Positions 1 to 5,365 of a stretch of 5,365 nt of DNA are shown here, piece after piece (the stretch's first letter is position 1; each line of letters starts with the position of its first letter). The DNA lies in NCBI GenBank assembly GCA_030648225.1, contig JAUSIA010000298.1, positions 1 through 5,365 on the forward strand, read 5' to 3'. The notes below the pieces were generated by a model. The model was not told where the DNA came from and ran no database searches. It saw only the letters and a program-made list of their open reading frames with translations. The translations under genes were made by a program, and so were the position numbers. Origin of the DNA: Ignavibacteria bacterium (GTDB taxonomy: Bacteria; Bacteroidota; Ignavibacteria; Ignavibacteriales; Ignavibacteriaceae).

Positions 1-268
1 AAAAGATGCAATAAAGAAAACAGGTTTAAATGCATTTATGAAATTGGAAAGAAGCGGATTAAAAATCATTTCAACACTTGAACCTTGTGAAATGTGCAAA
101 GGAGTTTTGCTGCATTATAATATCAGGAATGTTCATTTCATAAAAGAAAAATCTCTTACTGTTAGCTTAAGCAGGAGCTATAATGAACTCCGTTACCAGC
201 TAAATAAAAAACAGATCTTATCACCGGGGTTACTCGATTCTTTATCCAAACTTCATCCGGATTATTAA
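1..268 (+). CDS. Nucleoside/tRNA adenosine deaminase-like protein, 3' part only
   Basis: This is the C-terminal 88 residues of a cytidine/deoxycytidylate deaminase-fold enzyme; the gene starts left of the window and the reading frame is open from base 2. TLEPCEMCKG carries the PCxxC motif, whose two cysteines bind the catalytic zinc in TadA, guanine deaminase and related enzymes. The other zinc ligand and the proton-shuttle glutamate (H/C-A-E) normally lie about 26-28 residues earlier. Here 27 residues precede PC, so the HAE motif probably sits just outside the window; base 1 (a) would fit the end of a GAA codon. Members of this fold hydrolyse the amino group of adenine, guanine or cytosine bases, free or in tRNA, in the cytosol. 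The tail after the motif (about 50 residues, ending KLHPDY) does not let me choose between TadA and a free-base deaminase. An internal ATG at 38 is probably not the start, because coding similarity continues upstream of it. Confidence 0.8.
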   Translation, partial: KDAIKKTGLNAFMKLERSGLKIISTLEPCEMCKGVLLHYNIRNVHFIKEKSLTVSLSRSYNELRYQLNKKQILSPGLLDSLSKLHPDY

Positions 269-366
269 ACCTGTATTGTTGAAGATCTTCTTTTTTATTT
301 TAATGAAAAGGAAGAACAAGGTTAAAAAAACAGAATGTAAATGGATGGATTTGTTTGATTAAAAAA

Positions 367-419
367 AAGATTGGACAGCTTTTATTAGATTTTACTCTAA
401 TTACTTACTATCCAATCTT
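367..419. repeat. Inverted repeat, 9-bp arms with a long loop
   Basis: AAGATTGGA (367-375) is perfectly complementary to TCCAATCTT (411-419), with 35 bases between. No T run follows on the + strand; on the - strand the left arm runs into a T run (the complement of the A tract at 361-368). It could form a weak long-loop stem in RNA or be the end pair of a small degenerate element. In such AT-rich DNA a 9-bp match this close is suggestive but not decisive. Confidence 0.4.
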
Positions 420-453
420 AATTCCAAAACCTAACTTAATAGATTTTAAAATT

Positions 454-483
454 TGAAACTGATAAAATTAATTATCAGTTTCA
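454..483. repeat. Strong hairpin, 12-bp stem with a 6-base loop
   Basis: TGAAACTGATAA (454-465) pairs perfectly with TTATCAGTTTCA (472-483) around the loop AATTAA (466-471). The stem has few GC pairs but is unbroken. The + strand sequence after it (GTTAGCAATA) lacks a T run, so it is not a classical intrinsic terminator in that direction; on the - strand the sequence after it is AATTTTAAAA, only weakly T-rich. Possible roles are an RNA 3'-end stabiliser for the deaminase transcript, a symmetric protein-binding site, or part of a small RNA. Which of these applies is unknown. Confidence 0.55.
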
Positions 484-601
484 GTTAGCAATATACTTCA
501 AAATTTTTCTAAGTCAAGTAGAAATTAAAAAATAAATTTTACGTTTGATATTAATCATATATGGGAATTTTTTATACTATAACTTTTTCTTTAAGTAGAA
601 C

Positions 602-636
602 AAAAAAGCCCGCTCATTTTCAGAGAGGGCTTTTTA
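602..636 (-). terminator. Intrinsic terminator (bidirectional form) of the DUF1579 gene
   Basis: GCCCGCTC (608-615) pairs with GAGAGGGC (623-630) with one mismatch (612/626), closing a 7-base loop. The stem is flanked by A6 on the left and T5 on the right, which also pair and extend it. Read on the - strand it lies 20 bases past the DUF1579 stop codon and ends in T6, a textbook Rho-independent terminator. The T5 on the other side would also let it stop + strand transcripts arriving from the deaminase gene. Confidence 0.88.
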
Positions 637-655
637 TTTAAGAATCTATGATCTC

Positions 656-1234
656 TTATTTTCGGGTAAAATCAATATGCATTGTTTTGAATTCTTTTCC
701 TTCATAATTCATAAACATTTCCATTACATGATTATTATCATCAACTACCTGCATTGTTTGTCTGAAAGGTTCCTCTTTTCCTGTCATAGGATCAACATAA
801 GTTCCTTCCATCTCAACCATATTTGTCTCTTCATTATATTTTCCTTTAGACATCATCATACCGGTTCCCATATTATCAACCCATGTTGCATAAAATTCTT
901 TTGAAGCATTATCATAAGCAAGAAGATTCATTCCTTCCATCGGCATATCCATAAAATTTCCTTTGAAAGTTGATTTCTGATATCTTCCTCCAAGTATCAT
1001 CTCATTTGTTGACATTCCTTCGTTTTCCACAGGTTCTGCACCCGGCATCATCCACATTGTTAATTTAGTTTTCCAGGTACCATTGCTTTTTGCAAGCATC
1101 TGGTGTGTCTCGCCTGGAGTCATATACTCCATCCAGGCTTTCATCTGGTCATTTGCTGCTGCATCTTCCTGTGCAAAAGATTGCATTGAGAGCATCATTA
1201 AACAACATGCCATTAATAAAAGAAGTTTTTTCAT
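656..1234 (-). CDS. Secreted methionine-rich DUF1579 family protein
   Basis: This is a 192-residue protein of unknown function. It begins with a signal peptide: KK, a hydrophobic stretch over residues 4-17, and a likely signal peptidase I site after SFA (residue 21). The mature part matches the DUF1579 family in pattern: a tryptophan-containing first strand (NGTWKTKL, 51-58), LGGRY (81-85), a LLAYDN segment (104-109), a WVDNMGTGMMM segment (118-128) and a YVDPMTGKEEPF segment near 146-157, as in a small lipocalin-like beta barrel. Such proteins are often found in the bacterial envelope; no reaction is established. Methionine is strikingly frequent: 30 of 192 residues, 25 of them in the mature part, with runs such as MDMPMEGM and MEMFM. 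The mature protein has no cysteine. The start is fixed by an AGGAGGT sequence six bases upstream. The gene stands alone, ends at its own terminator, and is divergent from the rhodanese operon. Confidence 0.85.
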   Translation of the reverse strand: MKKLLLLMACCLMMLSMQSFAQEDAAANDQMKAWMEYMTPGETHQMLAKSNGTWKTKLTMWMMPGAEPVENEGMSTNEMILGGRYQKSTFKGNFMDMPMEGMNLLAYDNASKEFYATWVDNMGTGMMMSKGKYNEETNMVEMEGTYVDPMTGKEEPFRQTMQVVDDNNHVMEMFMNYEGKEFKTMHIDFTRK

Positions 1235-1240
1235 TTAAGC

Positions 1241-1247
1241 ACCTCCT
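1241..1247 (-). promoter_or_regulatory. Ribosome binding site of the DUF1579 gene
   Basis: On the - strand AGGAGGT stands six bases before the ATG at 1234, a full match to the anti-Shine-Dalgarno end of 16S rRNA at ideal spacing. It decides the start codon. It is notable because the rhodanese, glycosyltransferase and purD genes have no comparable site, so this gene is probably translated strongly. Confidence 0.85.
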
Positions 1248-1258
1248 GAAATTTGTTT

Positions 1259-1287
1259 TATTTAATTTATAATTTATGATCTAACAA
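1259..1287 (-). promoter_or_regulatory. Possible promoter for the DUF1579 gene
   Basis: On the - strand TTGTTA (1287-1282) is followed after 17 bases by TAAATA (1264-1259), about 12 bases before the Shine-Dalgarno site. The match to the -35 and -10 consensus is only four and three of six, in AT-rich DNA where such matches occur by chance. A promoter is expected in this 157-base divergent gap, but its exact position is uncertain. Confidence 0.2.
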
Positions 1288-1307
1288 TTTTAAGCATATC
1301 GAAACTA

Positions 1308-1340
1308 TTGAAAGGGTAAATGAAAGTCAAACTAATTTTG
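1308..1340 (+). promoter_or_regulatory. Possible Bacteroidota-type promoter for the rhodanese operon
   Basis: TAATTTTG (1333-1340) fits the Bacteroidota -7 box TAnnTTTG exactly. TTG at 1308-1310 lies 22 bases upstream, slightly farther than the usual -33 spacing. The same stretch can also be read as a sigma-70 type pair, TTGAAA (1308-1313) with ACTAAT (1331-1336) at 17 bases. Either reading puts the transcript start near 1343-1348 and leaves a leader of about 45 bases. The copies of TGAAAG at 1309, 1321 and 1342 surround it and could be regulator contacts. Confidence 0.3.
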
Positions 1341-1391
1341 ATGAAAGGGTTTTATGTTTCAAAAAACAGGTAGATTTCTTAAATTTATTCT

Positions 1392-2045
1392 ATGAAAATA
1401 GATGTTAAAATAATACTGTTTATTGTTTTTATTAGTTCATTGCTTGGACTTATTTATAATTACTTTTCCCCCTCCGGAATTCCATTAATTGCCGAAGAAA
1501 AGAAACTACACTGGGCTGAAGATTCACTTTTTAACTCAACTTATGAAGAGAGTTTTCAGAAAACAGATACTTTAACAAGAAAAGAAGATGTAACCGAGGA
1601 TATGAAATCAATTCCAGAGCAGGATAAGGAGAAAGAAAATAAAATTACCGATGAAGATAAAATAAATAAAGAGCCAAAGAAGAAAGAAGAAACAGAACTA
1701 TCAGAACCAGCTGCAATTAATCTTGAACAGGCATATAAACTCCATCAGCAGAATGTTCTTTTTATTGATGCTCGTGGACCAGCAGACTATCAGTATGCTC
1801 ACATAAAGAATGCAATCAATATTCCCTTCGACCATTTTGAAGAATACAAACATTTACTCAATAATATTGATAAAGATAAAACGATTATAACTTACTGTGC
1901 GGGTACAGACTGTGACCTGAGTATTTTACTTGGTAATATTTTATTTGAAATGGGATACAAACGTGTTTATATATTTTTTGGCGGATGGAATGAATGGCTT
2001 GAAGCAAATCATCCTATTGAAAAAGAAAACCAAACTGAAGAATGA
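1392..2045 (+). CDS. Membrane-anchored rhodanese-like domain protein
   Basis: This is a 217-residue protein with three parts. Residues 7-26 form one membrane helix. By the positive-inside rule (K2, K6) the rest should lie on the periplasmic side. Residues about 52-105 are a Lys/Glu/Asp-rich, probably unstructured spacer. Residues about 108-207 form a single rhodanese domain, with the FIDARGPADYQYAHIKNAINIP region (124-145), the active-site loop TYCAGTDCD (167-175) and a C-terminal GGWNEW (197-202). Rhodaneses carry sulfur as a persulfide on the loop cysteine, here Cys169. A second cysteine, Cys174, sits at the end of the loop, where many single-domain enzymes have none needed for catalysis, and could form a disulfide or pass the sulfur on. 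The stop overlaps the start of the next gene by ATGA, so the two are translationally coupled. No Shine-Dalgarno sequence precedes the ATG; the protein's hydrophobic start supports it. The substrate is unknown. Confidence 0.85.
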   Translation: MKIDVKIILFIVFISSLLGLIYNYFSPSGIPLIAEEKKLHWAEDSLFNSTYEESFQKTDTLTRKEDVTEDMKSIPEQDKEKENKITDEDKINKEPKKKEETELSEPAAINLEQAYKLHQQNVLFIDARGPADYQYAHIKNAINIPFDHFEEYKHLLNNIDKDKTIITYCAGTDCDLSILLGNILFEMGYKRVYIFFGGWNEWLEANHPIEKENQTEE

Positions 2046-2494
2046 AAAAATTTTTAGCTAATAAATATCTTTTACTTCTAAGCAGATTAATTCTTAGCTT
2101 TATTTTTATTTATGCAGGAATGGAAAAGATAACTGATCCGGAAGGTTTTGCAAGAGCTATAAATAATTATAAGTTACTTCCCTTCTCATTAATAAATATT
2201 TTTGCTCTTATTCTACCCTGGATTGAAGTTATTTCTGGAATACTTTTATTATTTGGAATAACTGTAAGAGAGAATTCGTTTATTACTTCTTCTTTACTTG
2301 GCATTTTTATTATTGCAATCGCTGTCAGTCTTTTAAGAGGATTGAATATTGATTGCGGCTGCTTTGGAACTGCAGGAGTTGCAAAAGTTGGAATCCAAAA
2401 ACTACTTGAGAATTTTTTACTAGTACTTTTGGGAATACAATTGGTTTATTTTGGAGGAGGTACAATAAGTCTTAGTAAAGAGAGTTTAGGTTGA
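2042..2494 (+). CDS. MauE/DoxX-like redox-associated membrane protein
   Basis: This is a 150-residue inner-membrane protein with four predicted helices (about 9-27, 48-71, 80-99 and 121-138), the usual size and layout of the MauE/DoxX group. RLILSFIFIYAGMEKITDPEGF (15-36) is the typical first-helix signature and GLNIDCGCFG (100-109) carries the paired cysteines Cys105 and Cys107. MauE is needed for correct disulfide formation in methylamine dehydrogenase. DoxD and DoxA, distant relatives, form thiosulfate:quinone oxidoreductase in Acidianus. Here the direct partner is the upstream rhodanese, with which it shares an ATGA overlap. A role passing electrons or sulfur between the rhodanese and the membrane quinone pool is an inference. 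There are no genes for methylamine use nearby. No strong Shine-Dalgarno site is seen; coupling to the upstream gene probably supplies translation. Confidence 0.85.
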   Translation: MKKFLANKYLLLLSRLILSFIFIYAGMEKITDPEGFARAINNYKLLPFSLINIFALILPWIEVISGILLLFGITVRENSFITSSLLGIFIIAIAVSLLRGLNIDCGCFGTAGVAKVGIQKLLENFLLVLLGIQLVYFGGGTISLSKESLG

Positions 2495-2502
2495 TTTTAT
2501 AT

Positions 2503-2567
2503 AGGTAGCCGCAACTTTCAAGTTGCGGAATTAAATTAAAAACGCAAGCTGAAGCTTGCGACTACCT
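2503..2567. repeat. Paired REP-like element (BIME-type) between convergent genes
   Basis: Two hairpins face each other. The first is GGTAG-C followed by an 8-bp stem (2509-2516 with 2521-2528) closing a TTCA loop. The second, read on the other strand, is GGTAG-T followed by a 7-bp stem (2560-2554 with 2549-2543) closing the same TTCA loop. The two GGTAG heads also pair with each other (2503-2508 with 2562-2567), so the whole can fold into a three-way junction. The stems differ at two adjacent pairs (CT/AG against GC/GC) with compensating changes on both sides, which suggests conserved structure. A GTAG tetranucleotide before a hairpin is the hallmark of REP sequences mobilised by RAYT transposases. 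The position between the stop of the doxX-like gene and the stop of purD is typical. No T run makes it a standard terminator, though it may still protect mRNA ends. Confidence 0.8.
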
Positions 2568-2585
2568 GATAATAAAAAATTTATA

Positions 2586-3863
2586 TTACCTGTTCAATGC
2601 TTTAACAGCAATATCTTTTCTATAATACATTCCTTCAAAATGAATCTCTTTTATCGCTTCATAAGCTTTTTCTCTCGCTTCCTTCAGATTATTTTTATTA
2701 AGAACAGCTGTAACGCCAAGAACTCTTCCGCCGTTTGTAATAATCTTTTCATCAGCTTCATCAGTGCCGGCTTGATAGATAATTATTTTTTTATCATTTA
2801 AATCCAAACCTGTAATTTCAAATCCTTTTTGATATAAATCAGGATATCCTTTTGAAGCAGCCACAACACAGACAGCAGAACCTTCCGAATAATGAACAGC
2901 ATTCTTATCAAGTTTTCCGTTTGCAGAAGAATAAAGCAGCTTTAGAAAATCTCCTTTAAGCAAAGGAAGCACAACCTGAGTTTCCGGATCTCCAAAACGG
3001 CAGTTGAACTCAACTACTTTTGGTTCTTCTTTAGTTATCATTACTCCTGCATAAAGACATCCGGAAAATGGATAACCTTCATTCTTCATTCCAGCAAGAG
3101 TTGGTTTGATTATTTTATTTTCTATTTGAGATAGTAAATCATTTGTTACAACAGGAGCAGGTGAATATGCACCCATTCCCCCAGTGTTTTTTCCGGTATC
3201 ATTATCTCCGATTCTTTTATGATCCTGGCTTGAAGGCAGACAGGTAAAATCAGTTCCATCAGTTATTGCAAGTATTGACGCCTCCTCGCCCTCCATAAAT
3301 TCTTCTATAACAATTTTTTCCCCCGAGGTACCGAAAACTTTATCCATGAACATTTCTTTTAAAGATTTTTCAGCTTCATCATAATTATTACAGATCAGTA
3401 CTCCTTTACCTGCAGCAAGACCGTCAGCTTTAATAACAAGAGGATATTTTGATTTCTTTAGATAAGAAACAGCATTTTCATATTCATCAGAATTAAATTC
3501 TATAAAATCAGCAGTTGGAATATTGTACTTCTTCATTAAATGCTTTGCAAAAGATTTATGAGCTTCTATTTGTGCAGCCTTCTGGCTTGGTCCAAAAACT
3601 TTAAATCCTGCGCTCCTTAAATAATCACCTAAACCATCAACGAGAGGCTGTTCAGGTCCGATAACAACCAAATCAATTTTTTCATCTTTACAGAACTGAA
3701 GAATTTTATCGCTGTAAGAAAGATTAATTTTAATATTTTCCCCAACCTGTTTTGTTCCGGGATTGCCCGGCATAATAAAAAGTTTATCAAGTAATGAGCT
3801 CTTACTAATTTTAAGTGCTAATGCATGTTCTCTTCCCCCTGAACCAATGAGAAGTACTCTCAT
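2586..3863 (-). CDS. purD: Phosphoribosylamine--glycine ligase (GAR synthetase)
   Basis: PurD joins glycine to 5-phosphoribosylamine with ATP, the second step of de novo purine synthesis, in the cytosol. The 425 residues match the full family length. The N-terminal domain starts with LLIGSGGREHA (4-14) and holds VIGPEQPL (67-74). The ATP-grasp domain follows, with KADGLAAGKGV (145-155), the DHKRIGDNDTGKNTGGMGAYSP stretch (214-235) and FNCRFGDPETQ (286-296), which contains metal- and ATP-binding acidic residues. The C-terminal part has NGGRVLGVTA (377-386). No key motif is missing or broken. The start overlaps the stop of the glycosyltransferase gene by ATGA, so purD is the coupled downstream member of the guaB-glycosyltransferase-purD run. 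No strong Shine-Dalgarno site is visible. The coding end faces the REP-like element. Confidence 0.97.
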   Translation of the reverse strand: MRVLLIGSGGREHALALKISKSSLLDKLFIMPGNPGTKQVGENIKINLSYSDKILQFCKDEKIDLVVIGPEQPLVDGLGDYLRSAGFKVFGPSQKAAQIEAHKSFAKHLMKKYNIPTADFIEFNSDEYENAVSYLKKSKYPLVIKADGLAAGKGVLICNNYDEAEKSLKEMFMDKVFGTSGEKIVIEEFMEGEEASILAITDGTDFTCLPSSQDHKRIGDNDTGKNTGGMGAYSPAPVVTNDLLSQIENKIIKPTLAGMKNEGYPFSGCLYAGVMITKEEPKVVEFNCRFGDPETQVVLPLLKGDFLKLLYSSANGKLDKNAVHYSEGSAVCVVAASKGYPDLYQKGFEITGLDLNDKKIIIYQAGTDEADEKIITNGGRVLGVTAVLNKNNLKEAREKAYEAIKEIHFEGMYYRKDIAVKALNR

Positions 3864-5146
3864 AAAACATCTTTCTTAACTATGGTCTGCAATTGTTTGG
3901 TAAGCTGTTCTGTCAGAACATCTCTTCTGTATTTCTGCAGAATATTCTCATCAGGTTTGGGAAGCTCATTCTTTTTATAAAGTTCATAAACTTTTATCAA
4001 AGTATTTTTAATTTCACCAACATCATCAGGCTCAGTTATAAAAGATGCACCATATTCTTCAAGAGTCATTTTTGCAACACCATCAGGCACACAACCAATA
4101 ATAGGCTTTTGGGAACCCATGTATTCAAGAAGCTTACCAGGCAGAATTGCATCAATATTTCTTTTCCTTCCTACCATGAGCCAAAGAACATCACTTGAAA
4201 TAATTTTTTTTACTGCTTCTTTATGATTCATGTATCCCAACTCTTTAACAAATTCTTCCAGGTTCAGTTTGGTAACTAATGCTTTATTTTCTTTTCCCAG
4301 GTATCCTACAAAATTAAGCTGGATTTTTGAAGCCATATCAGGTCTCTCCGTAACAAATTTTTTGAAAGCATAAAGAAAATACTTAGGAGTGTTATACTCC
4401 ATAAATATTCCTGAATAAGTAACAATCATCTTGTCATTAAATTTTGGTTCTGGCTGCACATTTTCAAAATCCTGAGGATCAAAACCATGAGGAATTATTA
4501 CAACATCATTAAATGTTAAGAACTTATAAGTCTTAATTAGTTTTTCTTTTATCTTCCTGTTTGTAACTATAATTTTATCAGCAGCTTTTAATGATAGATA
4601 TTCCATTCTCTTATGAAGAGTTTTATGAACAGGAGTAGGATAAAAAGCAAAATAGCTTCCATACCAGAGATCCCTGTAATCAACCAAAACAGGAACGTCA
4701 AATTCTTTTTTTAATTTTCTTAAATAATAAAAAGAAGAGAAAGGCGGTACAGTTACATAAAGAGCATCAAAATGTTCATTCTTTAAAAGCTCCTTTACTT
4801 TTTGTAAAGCCAGTTTAGACCAGGAAATTTTATTATCAGGGATAAAAATTGTCTGGCTGATCCTGCTAAGAATTTTTCTTACAGATTCGCGGGGAGGTTT
4901 TATGGTTCCGAATCGCGATAATATTGCATTAGGTTCTTTAGCACCAACTCTTATTATTCTTATATCAGAACTTTCAGCTTCTTTTGTTAGGGATTCATCG
5001 TGGGCAAAGTAACCAACACTTCCCGTTGTAACAACAGTAGGTTCCCAATCATAATTCTTCATGTATTTAACAAACTTAAGCGTTCTTTGAACACCGCTTA
5101 AACCCATAGGAGGGAAATAATATGCAATAACTAATACTTTAAACAT
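3860..5146 (-). CDS. Glycosyltransferase family 4 protein (GT-B fold)
   Basis: This 428-residue cytosolic or membrane-associated enzyme probably moves a sugar from a nucleotide-sugar donor to a polysaccharide or lipid acceptor. The N-terminal half has the glycine-containing start YYFPPMGLSGVQR (9-21) and DYRDLW (156-161), common in GT4 enzymes. The C-terminal donor-binding half has IIPHGFD (217-223), TYSGIF (243-248), a segment around SSDVLWLMVG (317-326) and PGKLLEYMGSQKPII (336-350). Glu341 matches the second Glu of the usual EX7E motif; the first position is Ala333, as in many divergent GT4 members. The exact sugar and acceptor cannot be read from the sequence. It lies 45 bases after guaB and overlaps purD, so it appears co-transcribed with purine genes although it has no known purine role. 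The ATG at 5146 lacks a Shine-Dalgarno sequence, but the MFKVLVIAYYFPP start is typical of the family. Confidence 0.88.
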   Translation of the reverse strand: MFKVLVIAYYFPPMGLSGVQRTLKFVKYMKNYDWEPTVVTTGSVGYFAHDESLTKEAESSDIRIIRVGAKEPNAILSRFGTIKPPRESVRKILSRISQTIFIPDNKISWSKLALQKVKELLKNEHFDALYVTVPPFSSFYYLRKLKKEFDVPVLVDYRDLWYGSYFAFYPTPVHKTLHKRMEYLSLKAADKIIVTNRKIKEKLIKTYKFLTFNDVVIIPHGFDPQDFENVQPEPKFNDKMIVTYSGIFMEYNTPKYFLYAFKKFVTERPDMASKIQLNFVGYLGKENKALVTKLNLEEFVKELGYMNHKEAVKKIISSDVLWLMVGRKRNIDAILPGKLLEYMGSQKPIIGCVPDGVAKMTLEEYGASFITEPDDVGEIKNTLIKVYELYKKNELPKPDENILQKYRRDVLTEQLTKQLQTIVKKDVL

Positions 5147-5191
5147 TTGAATTATATGGTTGGAAAAGAAATAGTACTCTCACTAAAATCA

Positions 5192-5365
<174 letters not shown>

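Larger units (their letters stand above)
269..655. other. Convergent intergenic region, no gene seen
   Basis: This 387-base, very AT-rich gap lies between the + strand deaminase gene and the - strand DUF1579 gene, so both neighbours end here and no promoter is needed for either. I see no convincing protein gene on either strand. It contains a palindrome GAAGATCTTC (281-290) followed by a T run, a long-loop inverted repeat (367-419), a strong short-loop hairpin (454-483) and an intrinsic terminator (602-636). The palindrome plus T run may be a weak terminator for the deaminase gene, but only three or four base pairs can form. The region could hold a small RNA or a decayed element; nothing in the sequence decides this. 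Confidence 0.6.

Noticed and set aside
281..296. Palindrome GAAGATCTTC followed by a T run, as terminator of the deaminase gene
   Set aside because: With a usable loop only three base pairs form, too few for a confident intrinsic terminator; it is mentioned only within the gap description.
303..362. Small reading frame of 19 codons (MKRKNKVKK...) in the left gap
   Set aside because: It has no ribosome binding site, is very short, and its Lys-rich content is what AT/A-rich DNA yields by chance.
677..904. Open frame on the + strand opposite the DUF1579 gene, and a similar one at 1090-1272
   Set aside because: Their translations (His/Phe/Ile-rich, no domain) are antisense readings of a well-supported gene.
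1202..1234. LMAC at residues 7-10 of the DUF1579 protein as a lipoprotein signal
   Set aside because: Met at the -2 position and the very short hydrophobic stretch before Cys10 fit poorly; the SFA|Q signal peptidase I site is better.
2503..2567. The two hairpins as an ordinary bidirectional terminator or a tRNA-like gene
   Set aside because: There is no T run directly after either stem, and the three-way fold lacks tRNA arms and conserved bases; the shared GGTAG heads fit a REP pair better.
2556..2801. Open frame on the + strand opposite the end of purD, and another at 3893-4198 opposite the glycosyltransferase
   Set aside because: They lie fully or mostly inside well-supported genes, and their Phe/Ser/Ile-rich products resemble antisense translation.

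Overview
This AT-rich window of low coding complexity has seven protein genes, two of them cut by the window edges, laid out in three blocks. The proteins and signals suggest a Bacteroidota/Chlorobiota-type bacterium, perhaps of the Ignavibacteria. The clues are a secreted DUF1579 protein, a rhodanese plus MauE/DoxX pair, mostly absent Shine-Dalgarno sequences, and a TAnnTTTG promoter-like box. The lineage is an inference from composition and gene style, not a demonstrated match.

Left block (1-655): the 3' end of a + strand nucleoside deaminase gene (zinc motif PCEMC) runs to 268. A 387-base gene-free stretch follows between convergent genes. It holds two inverted repeats and a good intrinsic terminator at 602-636.

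Middle block (656-2494): a secreted, extremely methionine-rich DUF1579 protein lies on the - strand, with a perfect Shine-Dalgarno sequence. A 157-base divergent promoter region separates it from a + strand pair coupled by an ATGA overlap: a membrane-anchored rhodanese and a four-helix MauE/DoxX-like membrane protein with a DCGC motif. The pair looks like an envelope sulfur or thiol redox module, and it is the best candidate here for an under-described system.

Right block (2503-5365): a 65-base paired REP-like element (two GGTAG-headed hairpins facing each other) sits between the convergent doxX-like and purD genes. On the - strand the gene order is guaB (3' end only), a GT4 glycosyltransferase, then purD. 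The last two overlap by ATGA. Two purine-synthesis genes therefore flank a glycosyltransferase in what looks like one transcription unit: PurD makes glycinamide ribonucleotide early in the pathway, and GuaB commits IMP to GMP. I see no tRNA, rRNA, CRISPR array, insertion sequence or phage gene.
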